NCBI GenBank assembly: GCA_006176705.1
Contig: QRFJ01000022.1
Span: 2,073,161 to 2,137,160 of the forward strand
Direction of reading: 5' to 3'
DNA: 64,000 nt
Origin: Cocos nucifera
Lineage: Eukaryota; Streptophyta; Magnoliopsida; Arecales; Arecaceae
The translations under genes and the position numbers were made by a program. This document shows, piece after piece, positions 23,439 through 33,279 of this stretch (within the stretch, counting starts at the first letter, position 1; each line of letters starts with the position of its first letter). The notes under the pieces were generated by a model. It was not told the origin of the DNA. It saw only the letters and a program-made list of their open reading frames with translations, and searched no databases.

Positions 23439-23896
23439 AAGGAAAATCCGGTGTTTTTATGTCAAACCTGTTCTGCTGCTGTAGGATTTAACAAGCCTTG
23501 GAGACATCTATTTCCCATACTTTGCTGCCGTACGATTTATATTTTCACGGTTTCAGGCAGCCGTTACCCTGTATAAATCCTTACCTTCACGACATATCAA
23601 GTTCAAGAGGATCAACAGAAAGCCAGCGAGACTCTTGATCTGTTTTTTTTATGGACACCGGTTCTTTAACTGTGAAAACAGGGCATTACAACAAAAGGGG
23701 GAACGCCGTGGAAAATCGGGTTGGTGGTTGTTTTCGCAAATGGTTGTAAGCTGAGAAGGGGTGCTGCGAACCTTATCTTTGTACAATCTTCAACTTTTTA
23801 TCCTAATAAAATCTGGGTGGCAAAATTGCTTCCCACTACATAAAAAAAAAAAAAAAAAAAAGGAAAACCCGGTGTTTTTATTTCAAACCTGTTTTG
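23439..23896 (+). mobile_element. Retroposed transcript fragment with A-tail and 37-bp target duplication
   Basis: The 37-base sequence at 23439-23475 is repeated at 23860-23896 with three mismatches. The intervening 384 bases end in about 20 A (23842-23861), and an AATAAA sits at 23805-23810, about 32 bases before the A-run. Block B has the 37-base sequence once (from 59089) and no insert. This is the structure of a LINE-mobilised Pol II transcript, 5'-truncated. The source gene is not recognised, and the insert holds no convincing ORF. Confidence 0.85.
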
Positions 23897-24087
23897 CCAT
23901 AAATCTATTTGTAAAATTGCATTTCATTGTGATTTTGCTCGAATTTTTTGTTAGGATTCTTCTTGAATTATTTAGTATTGGCGAGTGTGTTAAATTGAGC
24001 TCTTTCTTTTCCCTAAAAAATATTGAGCAGTCCATCGAATAAGCCCAAATGACAAGTTGACAACCATAGTAGGAACATGTCTCAACC

Positions 24088-25605
24088 ATGGAGTAATTCT
24101 TTATGCACTACATGTAGTGTAAAGAAAATATGTTGTGTCAAATGATTAGATAATATAGTCACTGCTTTTCAACGTATATTTAATTTCTATAGTTTTATTT
24201 TTTAATTTAAAATTTTGAATGATGAAAATATCCTTTTTTTTATGAAAAAGTTATGACATCCTGTGGTTATATTATAATTTTCTGTATATAGAATATCATA
24301 AGGGAGGAATATTTTTATCATTAAAAATTTTTATAAATTTTTAATAACAAAAATATTCATCCTTTTTTATAACTTTCGAAAGAAAAATTATGACATTCTA
24401 TGTAGAGCCATCAAAACGGATTGACCCTTTATGAGCAGGACTCATTAGGGCCGGGTCAAAAAAGTCCTTTTGATAAATAGGCCATCAAATAGGCAGCTCA
24501 ATCCTAGCCTTTATAAGTGAAAGATTTAAATGGACCAGCCTTTATAACTCAACAAAAAATTAAAATAATTAAAAATTATAAAAATAAAAAAATCAAACCT
24601 AATACTTCATCAAATAAATAAATAAAAAAATTCTTACATCAAATTTTAAAATACCAAAAGCAAATATGAAATAACTCCAAAAAGTTTGTAATGATATCAT
24701 AATCTCCATGAGAAAAAAACAACACAAACTAATTAAACTCTACAAAATCAAATAAACCAACAAGTAATAAATATTATTCAAATAATTTTGAGTCCAATTA
24801 TTAAAATTCAGTGCATATTCTCAAGATTTTTATCACTAAAATTCCATTGATCAATAATCATCCGCATCTTCATTAATTATAACATTGCTCTATTTATTAT
24901 TATTATAATTTTTTATGGAATCACAATGTCTTTGGTTTTCTTTATTCCAGAAAAATATTACAACCATTAAGATTAGCCAGCCAAATAAAGTCTCTATTCA
25001 TATTTCATGGTTTCCAACTATTTAAGGAGTCAGCCAACTAAACTAGTCGGAGGTGCATACCTATATTTATCAGAAAACCTTTAAGTGATAGAATATGATA
25101 GAATAGATGTTCTTGCTATCTAGATCACAGGTGACTGACTTTAATATTAAACCCTCTTTTTAATATTTAATAATTTATGTAATTATATATATTTTTTAAA
25201 AAATAAATAAGTTGGCCCATAGGCTAGATGGGCCAACCCTTCACGCGTCGGGCCATAAACAAGTCGTGATGAAAATCCCTTTTGTTAAATGGTTGCCAAA
25301 ATACTAGCCCAACCCTAATATTTTAAGGGTCTAAATGGGCCGGTCTGTGGATCACAACCCATTTTGATAGCTCTAATCCTATATACAAGAAGTTATAATA
25401 TAGCCACAGGATATCATAATATGACCATAAGATGTTATAATTTTTTTTAGAAGAGAAGAAGCATTTTTATCATTCAAAATTTCAAATCAAAAAATAAAAT
25501 TATAGATATTAAATATGCTTAAAAAAGTCCCCAATATTATAGGATAATTTATTTTTTCTGCATGATATGTGGTGCACAAAGTATTTTTCCTTGACCTCGT
25601 AACCG
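24088..25605. mobile_element. Foldback MITE in block A
   Basis: The left arm (from about 24092, TAATTCTTTATGCACTACAT) is the reverse complement, with mismatches, of the right arm ending at about 25592 (ATGTGGTGCACAAAGTATTT). Complementarity runs about 200 bases inward from each end. Block B reads straight across the site (CAACTATGTAATTGAGTTGGG), giving an empty site. Without the nested hAT element the MITE would be about 530 bases. It has no coding capacity. Confidence 0.8.
24403..25375. mobile_element. Non-autonomous hAT-like element nested in the MITE
   Basis: Termini TAGAGCCATCAAAACGG and, reverse-complemented from the right end, TAGAGCTATCAAAATGG form a 17-base terminal inverted repeat. 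The flanks ATTCTATG (24395-24402) and ATCCTATA (25376-25383) fit an 8-bp target duplication with two transitions. The 973-base interior is AT-rich without an ORF. Subterminal GGCC-containing motifs occur at both ends. Confidence 0.85.
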
Positions 25606-25607
25606 AG

Positions 25608-25690
25608 ATGGGTCTCGTCTACTGAGATGGCCGAGAGGTTGGCCTCCTTCTAAACCTGGGTTCAATGCCTTCTGCAATTGTTATCAGAAA
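25608..25690 (+). repeat. tRNA-Leu-like A-box/B-box sequence (SINE head candidate)
   Basis: GAGATGGCCGAGAGGTTGG resembles the 5' D-arm region of class II tRNAs (Leu), and GGGTTCAATGCC about 20 bases later resembles a B box. The spacing is too short and no cloverleaf closes, so it is not a tRNA gene. Block B has only the A-box half (60688-60715). Confidence 0.4.
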
Positions 25691-26389
25691 CAAATCCTAT
25701 CGGATGTGAACATAAACCCAGCTGCCTGTTTTGTATTATACGCTAAAATTTTTATTGTTCGAACACACCCCCTATAACCATAAACCCGCCGTCTCATGTC
25801 ACACACCTCTTTTTCTCTGCCTAGCCAATTTGTATACGCAGATACTATAAGTCTGTAATCTCTTGTTTTATCAATGATTGTGCAAGGAATGCCATTTCCA
25901 TCTTTGTTCCATATTCTTGCTTCAAACTTAGATTCTTTTGTTTTGGTATTTTCATAAATTATTTATTTAAAAATATTGGTTGATTATTAACCGGTCATTA
26001 TTGAAGTAAAATGTAGGCACTCCTAATTAGATTGGATTTCATCTCACAAACATTTGAATTTTTAATATTTTCTAAATATTTGTTACTAAATATTTATTAT
26101 TTTTATTAATTTTAGTTAAAATCATTTTATAGCCTCTTAAGTCAATAAATCTGACCTTATCTGTGCATTAGTCAACTCAATTTAATTGCACCCCCTACAT
26201 GTGCAACCAGCCATCAATTCCATGTTGAGCATGGAACCTGATTCAGTCTCGAAGATCCTTTGTGTTAATGATTTTGGCTGAAATAAATTTGATTTAGGAA
26301 ACTGTTGGGGTAGATCTTTGTCACTTAATTAGCCAACTATTCTCCTTCCTCGCCTTCCAACTGATTAAGTTTTCGATTATTGGTACGTA
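25691..26389. other. Intergenic, nothing recognised
   Basis: AT-rich DNA without a supported ORF or repeat. TGTTGGGGTAG at about 26304 could be an LTR start, but no matching end was fixed. Confidence 0.4.
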
Positions 26390-27912
26390 CTAATTTATGT
26401 ACCGGATGAGTTTTTATGATCCATTCCGACTTAGATCAATGAGTCCAAACTTAATCGGCGTCAGACTGACTAAGGTCAATCAACTCCATCGACTAAGATC
26501 AATGGAACTTTACTGATCAGGTTTGACAAGCCAAATCAAGTCCGTGTCTAACCGACTTGGTTCGACATACAATCTACGACTACCCGGAGATATTCGCATC
26601 TAATAGACTATTTTTCAATAATATTCAACATCTAGCTGAATGTTTCCTTAGAACCATGCCGATTATTTGAATCAACAACTGTTATCCAACAGAAGCACTA
26701 ACTACCTACAAATGTGGAGCGTAATAGTCGTCCATGAGCGGCCCATTACTCAGCTATAACAGTAGTTAATGAGATAACCATTCATTAAATGCCATAACTC
26801 TCACTTCTCGAACATTTATCCTTTGTTTGGTATAAAGAATGGATTAAAAAAAAAATGAATGGAGGAGGAAGGATGGATGAGGGAGAGGATGGATAGAAGA
26901 TTCATCCATCTTTTCATATATTTGGTGAAACATGAAAAAATGGATAAAAATGATTTTCTTCTCTGTTTGATATAGAAAGAATAAAAAGAAGGATGGATGA
27001 TATTTATATACTATTTTTATTAAACTATTCTTTGAAAAAAATATTACTATTATCAATTTATAGTACTAATTTATACTAAATAAGTAAACAATATATAAAC
27101 TTATAATCATTATAATATATATTTATATAAAAAATTATATAAATATTTAATTTAATTTAATTTAATAAATAATTTTATAATTAAATTATTAATAAATTAA
27201 TTATATAAATAACTAGTTAATTTATAATTTAATTTAATAATTAATTAATATTATATAATAATTAATTAAAAATAATAAATAAAAATAGAAAAATTAAAGA
27301 TAATTCTAGTTAGTTAATCATAATTATCAAAATTATGTATTAAAATTAAAATAATTAGTAATAAAATTTAATGGTATATGAATAATAGTATATATGAAAA
27401 TATATAAAAATAATATAAATAAAAAATAAAGAAATATTATAATTTTATCAAAAAATTAATAAAAAATAATTTTATCAATATAAAAATCTATCCATTAATG
27501 CTCTATCCATCTTTGCATCCTCCCAATTTGGGAGAATGTAAATTGGTGGACCAGGATGGATAGAGATCCTATTTTTTCATCCATCCTTCATATAATTTTT
27601 TTAAGCCAAACGATGGATGGAGGCTATCCATCATGTCAATCTCATCCATCTTTGCTCTCATGATTCTAATCAAATACAGGGTTAGCTATGGGAGTTATAT
27701 AGTAACGGCATCATCTATCCTATAAATATCGATAAGCAATGGAGGATTTGGTAAGCTTCTCATATTGTAAGCTTTTTCTCTCATTTTTAGCTCTTTTTAT
27801 CTGTTTTCTCTCTCCGACTAATTTAACCATCGGAGGGTCTTCCATCGGATAACTTTCAGCAAGATGACTTTCTTTTGTAGGTATTCTTTCATTCGTCATT
27901 CAAGCGCAACAA
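26390..27912 (+). mobile_element. Gypsy-type LTR relic split by a MITE
   Basis: After removal of the MITE at 26819-27681 the flanks form one LTR-like sequence. The TATA box CCTATAAATATCG is at about 27720, and the leader AACCATCGGAGGGTCTTCCATCGG with CTTTTGTAGGT is at about 27821-27883. It ends around CAAGCGCAACAAC (about 27912). No gag or pol follows, so it is a solo or truncated LTR. The left end is approximate. Confidence 0.55.
26819..27681. mobile_element. Tourist/PIF-Harbinger-like MITE, 863 bp
   Basis: The ends CCTTTGTTTGGTATAAAGAAT and (reverse-complemented right end) CCCTGTATTTGATTAGAAT are imperfect inverted repeats. TTA flanks both sides (26816-26818 and 27682-27684), the target duplication of PIF/Harbinger elements. 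Subterminal GGATGGATG/CATCCATCC stretches are also mirrored. The interior is about 80 percent A+T by eye, with no ORF. Confidence 0.65.
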
Positions 27913-28016
27913 CTTGACTCTCAGCCGACTAACCTACCGAAGATAGGCCGCAATAGAACCATTAAGCTTCATTGTTTAGAGTCGATTGTATTTGTCAAGC
28001 TTTTCTTATTTAATGC

Positions 28017-28509
28017 TGTTATGGTTCTAATAAGGTGGTGGATTGTATTAGTCCCATATTAGTTGTGAGTCAAGAGAGACTCGCATTTATGTAGAAAGAA
28101 TAGATCTTTCCATGTGAGGTACCTTTTAAAAGATAAAACTATAAGGCTCACGGGTCAAAATGGACAATACCTCATGTGCGACCCATAGGTCATGGGCTGA
28201 GCTCTTGTCCGCAATAAATAGCATGCCAGGAAGGGATAAGGGTCTACCCCTGTTGACTGTGGGGCTCTTTGGATCATACACAGTCGAGTTCACCCTTGAT
28301 CGAGGGCTCTGTTATGATTCTAATAAAGTGGAGGACTCTATTAGTCTCACATTAGTTGTGAGTCAACGAGGACTCGCGCTTATATGGAAGAAATAAATCT
28401 TTCCACGTGATGCGTCTTTTAAAGAATAAAATCGTAAAGCCCATGGGTTAAAATGGATAATATCTCACATATGACTCATAGATTGAAAGCCGAGCTCTTG
28501 TCCACAACA
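28017..28509 (+). mobile_element. Pair of 200-bp copia LTR relics, each followed by a primer-site remnant
   Basis: 28017-28216 and 28310-28509 are homologous over their length. Both start TGTTATG, contain TAGTTGTGAGTCAA, and end near CTCTTGTCCRCAA. Each is followed by a decayed copy of the tRNA-Met primer site (AGCATGCCAGG and ATGCTATCAGG, compare TGGTATCAGAGCCAGG). The 93 bases between them are leader-like. A sequence with a primer site after both LTRs suggests unequal recombination between tandem LTR-leader units. Confidence 0.65.
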
Positions 28510-28585
28510 AATGCTATCAGGCTTTTCTGATTAGAGTCAAACTTCAAAAGGCTAAGTTAATTACACTGTTCTAAGTATATGATTA

Positions 28586-28816
28586 ATGAACATATCTAAG
28601 TATAGGGATTTGTTTATAAGAGCCATGTCCATGAGAAGATACGAAAGGAAGAATGCAAATCATAAGGAGGATGCGAAATATCGCCTCCTAAAAAAGATTG
28701 AATCAGCTGAGTTACCAGATGATATAGTCGTTGGCATCCTCTTCGACCTCCCTGATACCTATGAAGTAGAGTTGATCATGGGCCGGGCCTTAGTTCTAAA
28801 TTATATTTATTTTTAG
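28586..28816 (+). CDS. Unrecognised short ORF, possibly gag-like
   Basis: A 76-residue frame rich in lysine and glutamate (KNANHKEDAKYRLLKKIE, then LPDDIVVGILFDLPDTYEVE) begins about 75 bases after the second LTR relic and its primer-site remnant. The position suggests the start of a retroelement gag, but I do not recognise the family. It ends at a TAG in AT-rich DNA. Confidence 0.3.
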   Translation: MNISKYRDLFIRAMSMRRYERKNANHKEDAKYRLLKKIESAELPDDIVVGILFDLPDTYEVELIMGRALVLNYIYF

Positions 28817-28942
28817 TCAGATTTTGGCTGGGCCTATTTAAAATTAAAAATATTGTATGCTCAAGCTCGGCCCATAACCAGCTCAATGACCAAAGCAATC
28901 ACCACCAACTTGCCACCTAGAAGATAGAGGTACCTTTGAAGG

Positions 28943-30300
28943 TTGACTACCTCCCTCTATTTCGTCCCACGCTACTTCATGAGGAAGCTCCTCGGCTTCC
29001 CCAGCTTCGTCGACTGCTCACTGGAGCTCCACCGATCCCCCAACACTGAGTGCCTTAGTGTTGCTGCAAAGCCTCAGATGCTGTTCATGCTTACTCGTGG
29101 ATCCAATATGCCATATCCCATAACACCTGAAGGTGCAATAGATTTCTGCGCTCTATGTCCAGGTTTCTCAAGTCATTGAGATTTGGGACTAAGGAGCCTT
29201 GGGAATTGCCTCCATGCTTTGCAGATATTCTCTCGTTGGCAACGTTATATCAAACATGCTGCGCCCTCTTACCATCCTTGGCATCAGCATTTGCTTCGCT
29301 TTGGTGGGTATTGCTTGCCTTTGTGAGCGTGAATAACCGGGCCTCGGTTGCACCTTGCCTTGGCCTCTTGCAGATTGGTAGCCGCTTGCAGAATGGCATT
29401 CTTGATGTCCGAGATTTAAGATCTTGTTGCCGTCAAAGGCAAGAGGTAGCTCGTGACCTTTCTATCACCATCCACGATAGCACTCGTCTTTTGTACTTGG
29501 TCTGTTCAGGTACGCTTCTCTCAGACTTGTTTCCTGCAACGCTAACAGGTTTACCTAATGGAAGAGAGGACTCAAAACCCTCCACGATGAATTGGACTCA
29601 AAGTTTACACTCACTGCTTCTCAGCCAGATAATGAGGGTGGTGTTGGGGCTCACTGCCAAGATCTCTAGGATCGATTGAAATCGAGGTCAATTCTATCTC
29701 ACTGTTCTTACTGGTGAATTGCATGCTTTTGTTCATTCTCGTCCTCCCCAGATTTACTATCACAACGGATTCACTAAACCTACGGCAGAGAACAAATCTA
29801 CCTTTTGTGACACTTATTATTGGCAATATTGCAATATAATCTACCAAACCAGGAGTGTCAGAAAAAATAATCAACTCTCCTTCAGCACTATCTATTTAGC
29901 ATACAAGGCTGCAGTGGATTGGGCATTTAAGAGTCCAAAATGGACATGGGCCACAGATATGCAAATATGCAAATTCTCATTGATGTTGATGATATATGAG
30001 CCAGAATCTTCCTAATGGTTTGCAGAGAGCATGGAATCTGTTCAAATAATGGGCAATGAAATCGCCTTCGTGAAACCAATAGTAATTTGAACTACTTTAG
30101 ACAAGTCAATGATAGACAACCTACTCCTGGTTGCTCTCATGTGGCTTGTCTGCCATGCCAGTCTATGGATGATCACAAGCTCTTGCTTCTTAGGAATATT
30201 TCTTACTTCAGTTGTTTATACAAGAGTGCTACATCCCTTGAGCAAAACTAGTGAAGCAAGTTGCAAGCAGACATATTTGTTCCTATTTTACAGGTATTCC
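28943..30300 (+). pseudogene. G-type lectin receptor kinase pseudogene (extracellular part)
   Basis: Parts of the sequence match the intact receptor kinase at 54685-57228 in the same order. RGQFYLTVL plus an ENKS segment (about 29685-29800) correspond to its residues after the lectin domain. NYFRQ, NDRQP, GCSHV and CQSMDDHKLLLLRN (about 30090-30190) correspond to NYFKQ, DDRHP, GCSSV and CQSLQDHQLLALEN. SKLQADIF (about 30255) corresponds to SCKQTCLK of the PAN domain. The 5' part, with VNNRAS at about 29325 for SANRDRP, is weaker. No kinase domain follows. Many frameshifts exclude function. Confidence 0.8.
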
Positions 30301-30660
30301 ATGGTCATTTGAAAAGAGATCACTTAAAAGCTTTATACTCCTCCAGACAATATCAAAATAGTGTGGAAAGATTGGCGAAGGAAGCTCCGACTAAATATTG
30401 ACAAGCGAGCTTGGACAATTTTTTCACAACTGTATGCGCTGAGTAATTTGGAAAGAGAGAAATAGGATGATTTTTCGGTTTGAAGAACTCTCTCAAAACA
30501 TGTCTACAATTGCTTAATTTTCCTCCTAGGCAATTGGACCTCGTGCTATAAAGAAAAACCAAAATAAGGATTAGAAGAGATAATTGTACAACTTAAAATA
30601 AGGGGCTAAGGTAGTGGATAAAAGTCAGTGTAATAGCAAAAGGATTTTTACAAAATATAA
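30301..30660. other. Flank of the receptor-kinase pseudogene
   Basis: One frame reads DNIKIVWKDWRRKLRL and on to LSNLERE without a family match. It may be part of an old coding or repeat sequence. Nothing else is supported. Confidence 0.3.
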
Positions 30661-31276
30661 TCTTAGGATCTTTTTGATTGGGGTATGTCATATTACTGTA
30701 ATCTGATAATTCATAAAATTTATTTATCTAAAAAAATGATTTCGGAGGAAATTTTTTTTTACTATGTTTGGTTGGTGAAAAAATTACTCCAAAAAATAAT
30801 ACTGAAAAAGAATTATTACATTTGGTTGAAGGTATTCTACATGAAAATATGACAAAATTTATAAATATAATCTTTAATATAAAATAATTATTTAATATTA
30901 AAATAATATTATCATCTTCAATTAGTTTTTATATAATGACTATAATTATATAATCCTTTGCATAATGCCATCTCCATCTTAATTTTTTTACAAAAGCTTT
31001 TTATTGAATAAAATTTGAAGAACATTAAAATAAAATCAATGATTACATATGAAGCTTTATTGAAAGTATTTTTGTTAAATATGGATTACCATCACTCGAG
31101 AATTTGCTAAATACCAACCTCCCATGATATTTATTTTACCATCTCTCTCTGAAAAATAAGCATGAGGCTCATTAATTTTTTACCATCTCTCTCTTCAACT
31201 TTTCATACCAAACATGATAATCTGACATGAAAATTATTTTTTCATACCAGATTACCCCCAACCAAATGACTTCTTA
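30660..31276. mobile_element. MITE-like inverted-repeat element
   Basis: The left CTTAGGATCTTTTTGATTGGGG and the reverse-complemented right CTAAGAAGTCATTTGGTTGGGG are imperfect inverted ends. CATTTGGTTG motifs recur inside. The interior is AT-rich and non-coding. The target duplication is not clear. Confidence 0.5.
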
Positions 31277-32119
31277 GAAAATTGCTAGAAAACCAATCAA
31301 GATTGTCATTAGCAGTAGATCAGCGGTGGTCTGCTTAAAATCCAACTAGACCATTCCATCTTATAAAAGTCTTTTATAATATATTGTACATTATCTAATA
31401 AAATTAGAGTAGTTGATCTCCTATCATTAGGAGACCAAACCTCTCATTTTTTATTAAAAAAAAAGTTGCAAGCAGACATGTTTGAACAAATACTTTTACA
31501 AAACTATGCTTTTTCAATATTTTGGTAGGAATACATGTAGTGACTCTTTCAGAAAAAAATGAATCATCCAACTAACAGGAAAGGATGCAATAGCCATCTC
31601 ATCTGTCAAGTATATGTTATAATCTTTTCATTTATTTTCTTTTTGCTCTTTATTTTTTTCCTTCTTTCATATTTCACCTTTTTTTTTTGATATTCATACT
31701 ATTGAAATCATACATCTATATAATATTAGTAAAATAATAACGGGCAATAAGGATGGAATTCTATGTTGACATGTAAGATTGCATAATGATCTCTCGATTT
31801 GTCAGAGCTATCCATATATTTTTTTTTTTTGGTCCGGTGTTATTTTCTGACAGCATGTTTCTTTTCTTTTTGTTTTGTCGAACTCCTCTCGAGCCCTCTC
31901 GTGTCTTAAACCTTTCAAGCCCTTGTGGTGCTTTCCTTCCCACAGATCTCTGAAAAATAGAGGTTGACCTCCTCGCTGCTCTATTTACTGTGACATCTTT
32001 CAGTGTGCTTTCCTTTCCAATGATCTCCAGAAAAAAGAGACATCTTGGACCTTCCCAAGCCCTCAATATTGTTGGTCCTTCCTGGATTTCTAGGGTATTT
32101 ATTTTTTTTCTTTTTCTTT
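31277..32119. other. Intergenic, nothing firm
   Basis: T-rich runs and short frames only. The minus-strand frame at 31761-32282 is lysine/serine-rich because of local composition and overlaps the minisatellite. Confidence 0.4.
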
Positions 32120-32760
32120 TTTTTCCATTCTCAGGAGATTGGGTGGGAGGCTGGGAGGACAAATGACGAAGGCTTAGAGAATTTAGATGATGGTTGGGGT
32201 TTTGTGTTGCTTTTTTTTTTCCCATTCTAAAGAGATCGGGTGGGAGGCTGGGATAATTTTTTTTTTTGTAGGATAGGAGCAACCGAAAGGGAAGCTTAGA
32301 TGATGGCTGGGGTTTTGTGTTGGATATTTATTTATTTATTTTAGATAATGGCTGGGATTTTCTGTTGGGTATTTATTTATTTATTTATTTTTTTGTTTGC
32401 ATTCTTAGGAGATTGGGTGGGAGGACAAAGGACAAAGACTTGGAGCAGCCAAAAGGGAAGCTTAGATGATGGCTAGGGTATTGTGTTGGATATTTATTTA
32501 TTTTTTTGTTTCCATTCTCAGGAGATCGGGTGGGAGGTTGGGAGGATATTTTTTTTTTGCTGGGTTGGAGCAACCAAAAGGAAAGCTTAGATGATGGCTG
32601 GAGTTTTGTGTTGGATATTTATTTTTTAAATTTTTTTTTTCAATATCAGGAGGTTGAGTGGGAGGTTGGGAGGACAAATTTTTTTGTTTTTTGTCGATTT
32701 GGAGCAGCCAAAAGGGAAGCTTAGATAATGGCTGGGGTTTTGTGTTGAGTATTTTCTTTA
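32120..32760. repeat. Minisatellite, about 110-130-bp units, five copies
   Basis: Units share GGAGATCGGGTGGGAGGCTGGGA, a T-run, GAGCAGCCAAAAGGGAAGC, TTAGATGATGGCTGGGGTTTTG and TGTTGGATATTTATTTATTT. Unit starts lie near 32136, 32231, 32409, 32520 and 32648. Unit lengths differ mainly in the T-runs and TTTA tracts. The array lies directly beyond the LINE poly(A) end. Confidence 0.88.
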
Positions 32761-32829
32761 ATTATAAATTTTATTGAACTCATGACAAAGCAGCATAGTG
32801 AAGTTTTTTTTTTTGGTATATGCGGGCAA

Positions 32830-33279
32830 TCACACCACTCTGATGCAAGTGCCATCCAAAGAGTTAGAAAATAGAATATCCCTCAAGCTTAGGGGGCAAA
32901 CAACACCAGGGTGCCTACTCCAATCATCGGAATGGTCATCAATAAAAGATGCCACCCAATCAGCAATACTATTGGCCTTCCGAAACACATGCTGAATGGA
33001 CACCGTAGTGCACTGATCAAGCATCGTTTAGATATCTTTGAAGAGTGGGTGAGCCTCATCAAACTTAGCACCTCCCCTCCCCCGATACAGCCAATAATCA
33101 TCATCGAGTCTCCCTCAATGACGATCCTATCAGCTCTTAGCTCTCGAATCACACATAAAACACCAGCCCATGCAGCATGGAGCTTGGCACCTGGGATGGA
33201 TGGCTCAAACAATAGTGAGCCCCTCGTGGCAAGCATCCTCAAAACTTGATCCTGTATGACATATCTTAAGCCACCTCTG
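32830..33279 (-). pseudogene. LINE RNase H domain
   Basis: The translation contains GAKLHAAWAGVLCVIREL, DRIVIEGDSMMIIGCI and QHVFRKANSIADWVASF, the RVT_3-type RNase H blocks with the E-G-D-S motif and the H...N...AD ending typical of plant LINEs. Two frames are needed to read it, so it is broken. The 5' side is cut by the copia LTR at 33280, and the protein resumes upstream at 43678. Confidence 0.85.

Larger units (their letters stand above)
22305..25690 (+). repeat. Paralogous block A (shared with 58895-60715), loaded with insertions
   Basis: Segments match block B in the same order and orientation: AGATTGCCAATGTCTC at about 22365 against 58960; AAGGAAAACCCGGTGTTTTTA at 23860 against 59089; TTCTTCTTGAATTATTTAGTAT at about 23960 against 60540; ATAAGCCCAAAT at 24041 against 60625; GGGTCTCGTCTACTGAGATGGCCGAG at about 25610 against 60675. 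Between these anchors block A holds DNA that B lacks. The block is probably a dispersed repeat or an old segmental duplicate. Its own identity is unknown. Confidence 0.87.

Noticed and set aside
25608..25690. Functional tRNA-Leu gene
   Set aside because: The boxes are too close and no acceptor or anticodon stem can be closed.
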